From Numida meleagris (taxonomy: Eukaryota > Chordata > Aves > Galliformes > Numididae), in NCBI RefSeq assembly GCF_002078875.1, contig NC_034421.1, forward strand, positions 3,349,076-3,413,075: a stretch of DNA of 64,000 nucleotides, written 5' to 3'. How positions within the stretch are numbered: position 1 is the first letter of the stretch; each line of letters opens with the position of its first letter. The notes below the pieces were generated by a model. That model made no database searches. It was given only the letters and a program-made list of their open reading frames with translations, and was not told where the DNA came from. This document shows positions 24,690 to 36,066 of the stretch, in pieces. The position numbers were made by a program, and so were the translations under genes.

Positions 24690-25330
24690 CTCTCCGGGGG
24701 AAAGTGCCGGTCGGAAATGGCTTCTCGGTAACTTAGTTGAGCCGCAGCTGTGAGCGGGCGGCCCGGGCAGCGCAGCGCAGCTCTGAGGGCTCCGGCTCCG
24801 TGCTTGTCCGCAGGGGATGGAGCGGGGGCGGCGGGCACCGCATCCCCCCGGGGAGCAGCCCCAGCAGCACCGGTACCCCCCCCCGTCCTCCCGTCAAAGT
24901 TGCGTGCCCCGCGCTGCCGGCCCCGAACAAGAGCTGTCTCCGCAGCCCCGCTGCCCCGCGGTTCTCCCCGGTTCCCCCCTCCCGGTTCTGCCCCGGTCCC
25001 ACGTCGCGGCGCGGCGGCACTCACCGGGCGCAGGGCGGGCAGCGTTGGGCCGGGATCCTCCCGCTCTGCCGGCGGTTCCGCCGTGTACTGGCAGCGAAGG
25101 ACCAGCGGGCACACGCACACACTCACACTCGCTCGCATACACGCGCACCCGGACACACGCACCCGAGGCACCGCGCTCCCGGCGCCCACCCCGCGCACGG
25201 CGGCACCTGCGTCCCTCTGCGCTGACACGCACACACGGAGCCCTGCACACGCACGGAGCACACGCAGCCCTTCTCCAGCCCGTCCTGCAAGCCGCAGCAC
25301 CCCCACCTCCCTCCCGCACACTTCTGCGTT
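24690..25330. promoter_or_regulatory. CpG island over the receptor first exon and promoter
   Basis: This stretch is very GC-rich and keeps dense CpG dinucleotides, unlike the CpG-poor flanks. It covers the predicted first exon, the first intron and the sequence upstream. I see no clear TATA box, which fits a CpG-island promoter with dispersed start sites. Long open frames on both strands here are by-products of the base composition. Confidence 0.6.
25025..25110 (-). other. Predicted non-coding first exon of the receptor gene (5' end uncertain)
   Basis: On the minus strand the GC-rich sequence ends in CGCCCG followed by GTGAGT, a strong donor with GT at 25024-25023. Paired with the acceptor at 24634-24633 it gives an intron of about 392 nt (24633-25024). 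The donor lies inside a CpG island, as expected for a first exon. The transcription start is not visible and the upstream limit given here is a guess. The donor match is direct; the exon is inferred. Confidence 0.45.
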
Positions 25331-25690
25331 GTTCCACACAACCCTGCGTGCAGACCCCCCTGCAGACTCCTCGTCCATCACATACACTCTCAGCACACGC
25401 GCACGTTAATAGATCCCCTACACTTACACAGACTCTCTACACACATACCGTGCACCCTCCCCTTGCCACAATTCCCCGCATGCACACTTGTGAGGCACTA
25501 CTGGCACCTCACAACCCTCATTGCACGTACAACCTCTGCTCGCACACATTACCCTGCACACACTTCCCTGCACGCCTCCTCCCTTTGCATCCCCCAGTCA
25601 CACTCCCTCTTCTCCTATGGGCACAGCTCTCCCTTTGCACCCCCTCTTTGCACCTACACACGTGCAACCCGTGCACCCCCTCCTACACGG
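25105..25690. repeat. Degenerate CA/CGCA-rich tract upstream of the receptor
   Basis: About 580 bp are dominated by ACAC, GCAC, CGCAC and TGCACAC words with no fixed period. On the plus strand this creates low-complexity frames rich in His, Thr and Arg, which I do not regard as genes. The promoter-side part overlaps the CpG island. It looks like an old, decayed dinucleotide microsatellite or minisatellite with CpG sites interspersed. Confidence 0.6.
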
Positions 25691-25739
25691 ACACCCCCTT
25701 GTCCTCTTCTGGGAGCGCTGGGTGGGTTCGAGCTGTGCC

Positions 25740-25842
25740 AGGCCGGGCCGTACCAGGTCATGCCGAGCCAAGCAACGCCATGCCGTGCTAGTTTATTCCG
25801 AGCCAAGCCGAGCCGAACCGAGCCGAGCCGAGCAGTGCCAGC
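25740..25842. repeat. GCCGA/GCCAA pentamer minisatellite
   Basis: Imperfect tandem copies of a 5-bp unit (GCCGA, with GCCAA, GCCGT and GCCAT variants) run through this stretch. The most regular run is at about 25798-25834. Together with the neighbouring CA-rich tract it forms a repeat-dense zone of about 700 bp on the promoter side of the receptor gene. Confidence 0.65.
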
Positions 25843-28435
25843 CGCTCCTTCCGCCGGGCTCCCCGTGCCCGGGCCGTGGTGCTGAAGGGACAGCTCCGCC
25901 CGAGAGGGCAGCGAGCGGGCGCGGACCGTTTCCCCTGGGACCTTGCCCTCTCCCGCGTGTTCCATGGCTTTCAGAACAAGGCAGCGATGCATCCGGGCAC
26001 TTTTGCACCTACCACCAGCATAACATCAAATCCACGCTCCTTTTGCACCTTCCTGCAGAAGCCAGCAGCCTGTGGTTAACATTGCACCCTGTGTTGGTGG
26101 GAACCCACTTGAACAATGAGCTCTCAGGAAGAAACAGAGCTTTTTGCCTTTTCTCCTAAAGTGGAGGAATGGGATGAATGTTCCATGGAAAATGTCACTT
26201 GAAAAAGTTGAAGGACTCAGTTGGGGAACAAAGTTTTTTAAATGAAGCTTTAGACTTGGAGGTAGTCAGGTGATGCCAGTGAATCACAGAGGAAAATGTT
26301 TGACAAGAGGAACCAATACTCCTGCCTGAGGAGTTTATTTTGTATTTTCTTTCATTGCCTTCTCTGAGAGAGAGCAAGGTGACAAACACAGGCCGAGTGG
26401 AGGCTGTTTGTCACTGAGTGGTGAATGCCCTTGATTTCAGCGGGAAATTCTCCATCCATTTTAGTCTATTTATGTGAAAGAAGAAAGTAAATATTTTTGG
26501 TCAGCCCGACGTGAAGTGAAAGAAAGATCAGCAGTGGAACAACACGGGGTGGGGGGATGTGATTGGCATACAAAGCTCTTCTGTATTAGAATGCATTTGC
26601 TTTAGGCATGTGACTGTTTATTCCCTTATAGTTTTATGTATGTGTATTTATAGATCTTTAGAGACAAACAACTTCTATAAACTAATTACAGCATGTTGCC
26701 CAGAGCTCAAGGTACACATTATTCTATGCAGTGAAATGTCCAGATACTCTCATGGATACCTAAAATCTGCTGCAATTTCACAGCTGCTCCACAACCAAAT
26801 TGATCTACTGCAAACAGGCAACAATAGAGGCCAGGTCGAAGCTAGCAATTGGAAACCTCCATGCACCCAAGTCCTTGCCAGCCACTGCCCAGCTTCCCTA
26901 AAGCAGACTTGTCATTACATGCAGAAAACAACAGAATAGAGGTGTTTAAGTCAACAGTTTTAGAAGGATATTAACAGACTACAAGAGAGGAGAGCAAAGA
27001 AAGGCACCAGGACTCTTTAAACATCTTTTGTTCAGGTTATTGCTTTCCAATTGTTCAATCTAATAAATGCAGGTAACAACATTTTTTTTCCCCCATGCAC
27101 TTTATTTCTAACCTGCATTATTTACTGCTAAGGAACCTCTAGGCTAGATTACTAAGTTGATCAGTGGTTCGATATAATTAGGATAAATCTGCTTTTGCAC
27201 CCATTGGCACAACTCACAAGTGCCAAGTCATCTCTAAAAACTAATCACAAATCTATATGCTGTGTACAGCAGTTAGAAAGGACAAGGTCAATAATTATAA
27301 CACGTTCGTTGACTACAACAAGTTCAAAGTCAACAAATAACTCAAGATGGGGAATCTCCAACAAAAAGAAAATGCCATACTCTTTTCACATTGATTCCCC
27401 TCTTACAGAACAGCTTTGGAGTAAAAGCTAAAGGAAGCCCACTGGAGACAGGAGCCATCCTTCACCAGCAAGGGTAATGGACTGGACGCTGATCGTACAG
27501 CAGTGTGCATCAGAAATAACCCACTAGTCTCACCGGAGTTACAGCTGTGAAGGTCTGACCTGAGAGGAGGAGTGAGTCAGCCACTCTAGGGCTTTGCCAG
27601 AATCTCAGAAAAACTCACAGCAGCTCCCAGGCCTGGCACGTCTGCCCAAACCTGCTCTGCTCGCTCCACGTCACAGTCCCAGAGTGGGGTAAATTTAGCA
27701 TAGCTGTCTCAGCACAAACCTCCCTGCTCCCACTGCAGCACGAGCAGGATCTGCACTGATATGTTCCGACTGTGCCAGGCCCAAGAACTGGTATACATTA
27801 GAGAAATCCTGAGGCTTTTCCACCTTGTACTGGTGACCAGATGGATGGGCTCCTTGCGAGTGTGAAAATGGAGAAATTCCACAGCAGCTCATGTACCTTC
27901 CCCACGTAAACCTTTCTCCCTGCTGAGTACAAGGAGGTTGTTTGGGCAGCTGAGCCTTGGTTGCCGCTGACTTTGAGAAAAGACAGTGAGCTGGGAAATG
28001 CTGGCACTGCTGAAATTGGTTCCCTTTGGTTTTACTGGCAGGTGCTGGTAGATTGCTCATGAAAAGCACTGGATAAAACCCAGAGTGATTCATCATTGCC
28101 ACTTATCCCTCTCGTCCGTCACTCTTTGGCACGGAGGTGGGAGGGCTATGAGGAAGGGAAGCTTGAGAGCCCTTACACCTGCGTGTGCTGCCTACACTCC
28201 TTGCTGCCTCCCACTGGCCACTGACACCCAGGAGTCCCGTGCAGTTCTAATGCTTGATATGCACAACAGTAATGCTGAAACCTGTTTCTCTGCCTCTTTT
28301 ACCATCAGGACAAAACAGCAGTGTCACTGTTTGCTACCATATATCGGACAAAATGATGTCCATCCTCCTCCGGGACACTTTCTTCCAAGCCTGACCCATC
28401 AAGAAAACTCCCCAAATCCCCAGCACCATCGGTTT

Positions 28436-28470
28436 TCACAGAATCACAGAATTTTGGGGACATCAGAGCC
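28436..28470 (-). mobile_element. Possible very short CR1 tail, reverse orientation
   Basis: CACAGAATCACAGAATTTTGGGGAC resembles the reverse complement of a CR1 3' end, but little else of the element is recognisable. Confidence 0.45.
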
Positions 28471-29214
28471 GAGATTGCCGCTCCCTCTGCTGGTGGCTGC
28501 GCTGTCCCCATGGCAGAGCTGCTCCAGCATCGCAGTTTTGGTGGGCACACAAAGACTTTTCAGGCATTGTGGCCCACGTCCTCAGCATCGCCCTGATGTG
28601 GAGTTCACCGATGTTGGCACACCAGTGTGGGTGTAGAGCCAGGAAGAGATAAGAGGCCGATGCAGTGCACCAAGACAAAGCACAGATGTCAAGTGCAGTT
28701 CAGAATCTTTGAAACTACGACTGCAAAACAAATAAGCACAAGTGGAAATTGATGTTTTTAGTTTGTAATTACTCTAAGGAGAGTGAAAACCTTTCTTCTT
28801 TCATTGTTCTTCCCCTCTCAATCAAAGAATGAAATGTTTAAACTATTTCTAGGGTCCTTTTGAGGATTTTAAATGGAGAATGTGTGCATTTTTTCTGCCT
28901 GGGAATATTCACTGCTGTTTCCATAAACAGATAACTTCTTTATCTTCTGTCCTTGTTATTGGAAGCCTCTTAGATTGAGTGCTTCAGAAATGTAGTGGCT
29001 GAAATGAAAAGATAATTTTGTACAGAAGAATTTGTCTGATATGATGTGCGCTCACTCAAGAACAATGAAATACTATTTTGGTGCAAGTGTGATTGAAAAT
29101 CTGTCTTTCTGATATCTTTGCTTTTGGTTTGTACAGAAGGACAGGCAAGCAGCAGAGAGGGGAGTACAGGGCTGTACCCCTGATGGGACCCTGTTTAAAA
29201 TGAAGCCCTGTCTC

Positions 29215-29430
29215 ATTAAAAGGAGAGTCAATGAATGGAGATAAAGGCGGTGAGGCACTGCACAGGGTGCCTAGAGTCGTGTTGGTGCCTTGTCCCTGCA
29301 GACACCCAAGGTCAGGGGATGGGATGTGGGCACCGATGGAGCTGTGGGTGTCCCTGTGCATTGCAGGGAGTGGGACCGGATGGCCTTTAAGGGTCCGTTC
29401 CTGCCCAAACCATTCTGTGATTCTACACAC
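29215..29430 (+). mobile_element. CR1 LINE 3' region
   Basis: It shows the block order of the CR1 3' region: GGTGAGGCACTGCACAGGGTGCC, then ACCCAAGGTCAGG, GGAGCTGTGGGTGTCCCTGT, GGCCTTTAAGGGTCC and a CTGTGATTCTA tail. The 5' limit is approximate. Confidence 0.88.
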
Positions 29431-32400
29431 TGCACAGTAAAGTAGTTTTTAGGAAAAATCAGTGCTGTAGATCCCTCATTCATAGCCCAGGGAGTATCTG
29501 AAAAGGAATTTTCTCCCTGCTCGCATTTTGTTTGGAGATCTCTTTCCCTTGCCCAGAACAGGCAACATAAATCCTTAGGAAAAATTAGGATCAGCCTGAA
29601 AGCAAATCCCAAATTAAGCAGATTTGGCTAATTGTGGAAACCTGGTCTGATCAGGTTTATGAGTCTCCATTTCACTCTGTTTTGGTCAAAGCACTTTGCC
29701 AGTGCAGCTGCTGAGAGGAAAAGCAGATAAAACTATATCAGAGCAGAGGCTGCTAAGACAGTCCTTGGATCTGAATACTGCTAGAGCTGCACAAAAACAT
29801 CGCTTCCCCAGAGCTCAATACCTGGGTGCAACAAGCTAAGAAAGAGCTCTTTACATGACAGAGCTTTCTTGGCTCCATCAGCTGATTGCCAGCTGGGGGA
29901 AATCTGACAAAGGCTTTAAATTTACCACAATTTGCCTTTCTCCAGCTGCAGCTGCTTGCAGAATCAGAGGGAAACGCGTGGAGGCCGGAAGGAAAGGCGC
30001 TGAGAAAAGTGCTCACAGGGCTCACAGCTGCCAGTGAAGCAGGTAAAGGTTTTAGAGAACACAATAGCAGGGTGCTTGTCTGTCTGAGCACGGAGATTCA
30101 TTCTTGGCTGACGTGACTGGGATCGGGTTATGGTGAGATTTAGAGCTTGAGCACTTTCGCAACAAGGGTTCGGCCATTAGGTGGTGTGTGTAAAAATAAG
30201 TTTTCCTATAGTTTGTGTTCCTGGTCAGGAAGTCCCTAGGATTCCTGTTGTGTGGATTCAGAGGGAGGTCAGCTGGGAAGTGGGGAGAGGTGTCATCGTG
30301 GCTCTGAATCCTCTCCAGCAGCTTGCTCTAATGTTCTGACAAGGTAAGAAAAAAAATCTGTGAGCTTCTATTTATCTTGGGCAGCCTTTTTAGAGGAATA
30401 TCACAACTAGAGTCACATAAAATCAGACAGTCAGAGGCTCTGAGCATTGGTTAAGCTCTGTCAGGATCAGCTGCAGACTTTTCTCTCTAGTAACAATGCA
30501 TAACCTCTCATTGTGCAGTGACTCATCTGGAACGACTCGGGCAATTGACTGGAGGTACAGTCACTGCTCCCTCATCACCACTGACCACGTTTGTCTCTCT
30601 GTTTCCAGCGTGTGCTCACAGCACAAAGCAACTTCAGGAAATGAAATATGACAGTAGATGGAGTTTAGTGCAGAGGCTGAGGTCAGGAGGTGAAATAGCC
30701 GCATCTCAGACTTACTCCCACTCTACAAAACCAGCAAACTCATGTGCAATAAATCACACAGCAATCACTAATCCTTGCTTAGGAGAGGTGGCATATTGAG
30801 GGAGGGGAAGAATGAAGGGATGTTTGTGGCTCTTTAGCCGTTGTTTAGGATGGAGCAGGAAGTAAAGGAGCTAGAGAAACACTGATTAGCAACTGAGACC
30901 ATAGCAACAATACCTATGTACAGGAGAATGGGAAACTCCTTGGGTTAATGAGCTGCTCAGCTCATTAAGACAAGGGGCTGGCTTGTCTGTGCAACCTGGG
31001 CTGTGTTGCAGACCATAGAGGGGTTCAGCATGGAGTTTGTTACTGTATTTAGGAAAATTCTCATATGTCACAGAAGGTCCCAGCCAAGCCAACACATAAG
31101 CTAGGCCATGAGCTGCGGAGTGAGAGCACTTGGCTGGAGGCAAAGGCACCTGGTCTCTCCCTTTTCCTCCCTGCTCTTTTCCCACCACATGCCTTGGTTT
31201 CCTTGTCTCAGTAGGGGTGTTATGACACTTCCTTCTCTTTCTAGTTTGAATCCCTATAGGTGCAGAGTGCTCTGTAAGACCCAACCAGGCAACACAGGTT
31301 GAGATGGGGCAGGGAAAGCTGCCTGGTCTCCATTGGCTCTCGTGCTCTGGGAAAGCCAGAGTTTTGGCTAGCTGTATTCTTGCAGCTTGAAGGCACAACA
31401 TGATAGATTGTATCCAGCTCTAGCAAGAGGCTCTTGAACAGACTGCAGAACAGGAGGGTCAGCAAATTTATGAGTAAGGTTAATTTCTGTCACCCTTCCC
31501 TTAGGCAGCAGAGGTAGACAATAATGCATCTGTCAAGTAAAGCAATACCATCAGCTTCCAATACTTCAACCTCTATAGCAGATCCTTTCCTTCAGAAAAT
31601 AATCCCTCTGCAGCCTGCATCTGATGTCTGCAACTTGGTACCTGCCGCTATGCATGCAAGATCAGAGCTGAGATGCGTATTCCTGTCTGAGCTGGCTCTG
31701 GGTGGAGGTGGTGTGAGTTAGTGATTTTATAAAGCTCTTTTTAAATGCAGTAGAAGAAGAATTTCTCTGCTTTCCCGGAGAGATTCCTTGTCAGCTACAA
31801 TCTGGGCCTGCATAGTGCCTCAGAGTGGTCTCTCCCAGTTAGAACAGAGCTGCTACTCCTCCTTTCTTCTTGTTCTGTTTATTATGTACTCTTCAGAAAA
31901 GCTGAATGCTTGCTCTTCATGTTCCTCAGCTCTGCTAGCAGACATCTGTGACTCCTGAGCTTTCAAGGAGTTTGACAGCCCACATGTTGAATAAGCAGTC
32001 TCTTTGGTAAGGGCTCAGAGATGTGAAGAAGAAAGTCATGGCTCGTAAGTTCTGCGCTTGCTGGTGGCTGTGTGTGTGGCAATGTGCTGGGAAAACCATC
32101 TCCTTGGGGAGGTGAGAAATGAGGCGCTGTAGATGTGGGTTGGTCATTGAGCTGCACCACAGCACAACCCCCCTGAATCAGCGGCAAGGAGCCATGCCTC
32201 ACGCAGCTCTGCCCTCCTTCAGGGGATGCTCATGGAAGCGCTGAAATGGCAGAAAACTCATCTGCCAGCTAAACAGTTCCCAGTGGCCCGTCTGCTTCTC
32301 CTCACCAGAGCTGCCCTCCAGCCATGGCTGTGTATCTAAACCACCAGCATCAAAGTCTTTTGGTTTTTACGGAAATGTGGGCATTATGTCAGAAAGTGAA

Positions 32401-35400
32401 TGGGAAGCAGATGCAACCTGCATGGCTTTCTCTCTTTTAATTCTTTCCTAGACATCTTTCCCATTGCATTGGTGCTCTGCCTCATTTCGAGGCAGAACCC
32501 AGTGTCTGATATTCACGTGACCCTTGCTAAGGTTGGCAGAGACAGTGTCACTCAGCCTGATGTCTCCGGGCTGCTGCCCTGCTGATCGGATGTGACTGTC
32601 ACTGACGTGGGAGCCTTGTGCCCACCGGCCCATGAGGAAATCGCCCGTGCTGCTGCCAGGGTGTGTGATGGTTGCCAGCAGTGTCAGCAGCACCAAGGAG
32701 TGCTTGCTGATCGTGCACCGTCAGATGCTCCACAAGAGATCCGCAGTCCTGAGATGCTGCCAGAGGAGACCTTGGCCCTGGGAGTCCTGGCAGAGCTCAA
32801 GCGTGAGGGATTATGAGTCTATTTTCCATTTTATTGATCTGGGGACAAGCCAGAGCAGCTCACTGAGTTCTGCAAATCCGGCCCAAATGAGGAACATCAG
32901 TGGGAATGGGAGAGCTCATCTGTGGGATCACCGCCTCTCCTGGCTTTCCCTTCTAAGGGATGTCTCTCTCTGGTGGCCCTTCCTGGTTGGTGTAAGCAGT
33001 AAGGGCAGCAGCTTCTGCTTTATAAGCAGAACCTATAAGACAGTCCCTATTGCCTCCTGCAGTAACTTCCCTTTCTGGAAGTATTTCAACCTGGCTCCTG
33101 TGCTGCTGCTTGGCCCTAACAAAAGTATGGAGCTTGACCTTTATGTTGGGAAGTTAAATGTTCATCTTCCTCCCCTTCAAAAGGAGCTTTCCAAACTGGG
33201 CAGGAGCACCTCTCCAGCAGTTCCCTCTACAGTCCCAAGCTCCAAGTTGTGAATAGCAAAGCTGGTTGAGACATTGAAGGAGGACCAGCTGGTTCAGCTC
33301 AATACCACCACACTGTGCCTCTGCGTGATGCTGATGTGCCAGCTCCCCTTCTGAGAGTTTATCCCAATGGTGTGGCTTCATTTTTCTCTGGAGTTTCTCC
33401 TTAAGGGGCAGATGAGGGCGAGGGAGTTGGAGAACATCAGCCAGCCCTGCAGCTTTCCTCCCAGAGATGCTCTGTATCTCCCCAGAACCACATTGCTCCA
33501 AAGCCCTCTTTGCCCTTGGGACTGTTTTGGCTGGAGGAGGCAGCAGATAAAACCCTGCACCCTGCAGTAGTGCTGTGGATGTGTCAGGAGAGGTTGGGCT
33601 TGCTCAATGTGGATGATAGCAGAGTGAGAGCGGCCACTGGCACCAGCTGTGGGGAAGGTGCTCGCAGATGTGGCACAGTCCCTGCTGCTGCCTGATTTGG
33701 TGTGGCATCTCTTGATTTGTCTGTACTTGAAATATTTTTGCTCTATTTGTCCGAGGTCCTTTGTGCTCGCTTCTGGAGAAAAAAAATGAAATTGTGGTGT
33801 ATTACCGTGGCGGTGGCTGTAAATGGAGTTTGCAGCCATGTAGGTATAAAGCATTAGCCTCATAAATTGTTTCATCACTTTTCCTCTGTGAAAAATGATC
33901 TGTCTATCAACCCCCAAACAGGCATGAATAAAAAGAACAATTTCTTTCAAATGCAGTTCAGCATTGTCAAAGGTATGACACAGAGATCCCAGCAGGACTA
34001 TTTTTGTCTGCATTTGTGTCTGTCTTACTGAAGGGATGGCTGTAGGAGTGCAGTGTGTAGAGTCCTTGAGCGGCATCACAACTACAATTTAAGCCAGACC
34101 CAAACTACAATTTAACCCATTTTTGCCTCTGTGGTGATGGATTTATTCCGGGACAGAGGAAGTCTCACCATGTCCAACCTCTCCCAACTTGCCAACAAGA
34201 CAATTGTCATTTCCAAATGGTAATTTCTGTTCTCTTTGGGAGGAAGAGGTATTGGGTTGGGACTATTTTGAGTCCCCATTGCGCTCTCCACCGTGAGAAC
34301 AGGCCCGGTTCCAGTTGGTGTTTTTTATGGTCTGTAAGAAAATTACAAACTCTTCAGCAGATTCATAAATGTCAACTTTGTGGCATCCCGTGTTGTGGTT
34401 GGCTACGCTGTCACCTCTTCTTTGTAAGTCCTTGAGACTATAAATAGAGGAAAGAGTTGGGAATGGCCAATTTAAGCATTGAGAAGTCTGGAGTGCAGCT
34501 ATGACCTTTGGTGATCCCGTGCAAAGACAAGGATGGGTCAAGGCTGCTTTGTTGCCCAGTGTCACTGTCCTGAAAGAAAGGACTGGCAAGGCAGGATCAT
34601 CTGTGTTATTGCTTGTCATCAGGAATGTGGTCTGTCTTATGTCTGAGAAGCAAAGGAGAATTTGGGGGCAGCTGTAATTGCGTTTTTGGAGCGAGTTCCT
34701 GTTCGGATTTAACACTGTGACATTATGCTTCTAATGTGTGCAATTAAAACAGTAAAAATAAGATCTTTTTTGCCTGCAGTGGCTTGGTGAAGGAATCAGA
34801 GAAATTTCCCTCTTCAAGGAAGAGGGAAGAGCAAAAATAGAACAGGGTGTAAGGCAGAAGTGGACTGTATGGAAAGGTGACTGAAAAAGGGGAAAATGAA
34901 AATAGGCGGGGCAAAGAGAAAAGTCAGAACATCTGCAGGAAAAGTGAGAGTTTGTTTATTCTAAACTCACAGGTTTCTAGATTCTGGCTTCTGAAAATGT
35001 TCTTTAGTTCTTGGAGTCCAGCTGCATCTCTGTTGTATGCTGAAGGGCCATGTGCCTTTATGTATCCTGTTAAGCTTTACCCTTTTCTGACCCACTAAGT
35101 CACTCCCAGGGTCTGTCTAAAAAGCCTGGAGTTGGCAGGACACAGGCTGAGCAAACATCTCTGTGGAAAGTATCTTCTGGAACTATCTTGCAAGCTACGT
35201 CTTATTACACTGGCCTACATAGATAGGATCTTCATTAGCCCTCAAAGCAAAAGGGTACTAGTTTCCCAGTGCAGAAAAAACCAACCCCCAACCTGTGTCC
35301 TCCTGCTCCAGGCACTAGCCATTGCTCATACCATACACCTATAGGTTTGCAGGGAGTAAATAACTCAGTTGATCTGCCCAGTGAGGGATGATTCAGCAGG

Positions 35401-35416
35401 GATTTCCTTGCTGGGT

Positions 35417-35422
35417 TTTATT
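35417..35422 (-). terminator. GRIFIN: Candidate GRIFIN polyadenylation signal (AATAAA)
   Basis: AATAAA reads on the minus strand about 480 nt after the GRIFIN stop. I saw no clearer hexamer on that strand between the stop and this point, so the 3' UTR may be about 500 nt. This is a weak inference. Confidence 0.3.
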
Positions 35423-35901
35423 GGCAAATACAGAGGCATTTTTACCCAGCTCCTGCAGTGAGCTGTCCCTTTCCATCAGTAACATCCATACATGTTGCAT
35501 CCATTGCCACGTAGTCAGCTGAGGACTAGCACTAATTTGCATCCTACTCTTGGGCAAATGCAATTTCTAGGGCAGCACTAAGATGTCCAGACTACTCAAG
35601 GCAGATTCCAGTGATCTGTCAGGCTGTCTAACAGCAAAGATAAGAGCATCATGCACCCTAGAGCATAGGCGCAGAAGGTCTTAGTGATCTGGGCTTCAGC
35701 TAGCAGCATGGCTGGGTGCTGCTGTAGTGCTGTGGCGTGCAATGGCTGTGACCATCATTTGCACTGCAGGGATGTACTGCAGCTATCTGGCTGGCTGGTG
35801 ATGGCGTGGCATGGGATAGGTGTGAATGCGGAGGAGGTAGTCCCCAGCTGGATCAGGAACTTAAGTGGGAATGGCTTGTGAGGCTGTCCCAGCCCCTTTC
35901 A

Positions 35902-36066
35902 CTAATAAAGGCCTCGTCTGGTGATTTCCACAGATGAAATGGCAATATCATTGAGAATCTGCAGCTTGGTGATGGATGAAAGCTGTTTTTGCCGATGCTT
36001 AAACTGCAGGATTTTGTTTTCATCAATGAAAATGTGGAAATAGTCCTGGTCAGAATAGATTTCAAC
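35902..36066 (-). CDS. GRIFIN: GRIFIN coding exon 4 and stop
   Basis: This 165-nt coding part follows an acceptor ending CTTTCAG. It encodes residues 86-139, from VEIYSDQD to RRGLY, and ends with TAG. It forms the C-terminal beta strands and dimer-side residues of the domain. Confidence 0.95.
   Translation of the reverse strand, partial: VEIYSDQDYFHIFIDENKILQFKHRQKQLSSITKLQILNDIAISSVEITRRGLY

Larger units (their letters stand above)
25850..35400. other. Intergenic between the receptor promoter and GRIFIN 3' end
   Basis: I see no coding exon here. It contains AT-rich stretches (26.2-27.4 kb), a CR1 copy near 29.3 kb and a possible CR1 remnant near 28.45 kb. The longest frames (32632-33252 plus, 206 codons; 33378-34079 minus, 233 codons) have no recognisable domain. 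Confidence 0.55.

Noticed and set aside
24617..25791. Long Arg/Pro/Ala- and His/Thr-rich frames on both strands of the CpG island and CA-rich tract
   Set aside because: Stop codons are rare in such GC- and CA-rich sequence. The frames change freely between strands and contain splice signals of the receptor leader.
33378..34079. 233-codon minus-strand frame upstream of the GRIFIN 3' end
   Set aside because: No recognisable domain, no conserved splice context and mixed composition. Treated as chance.
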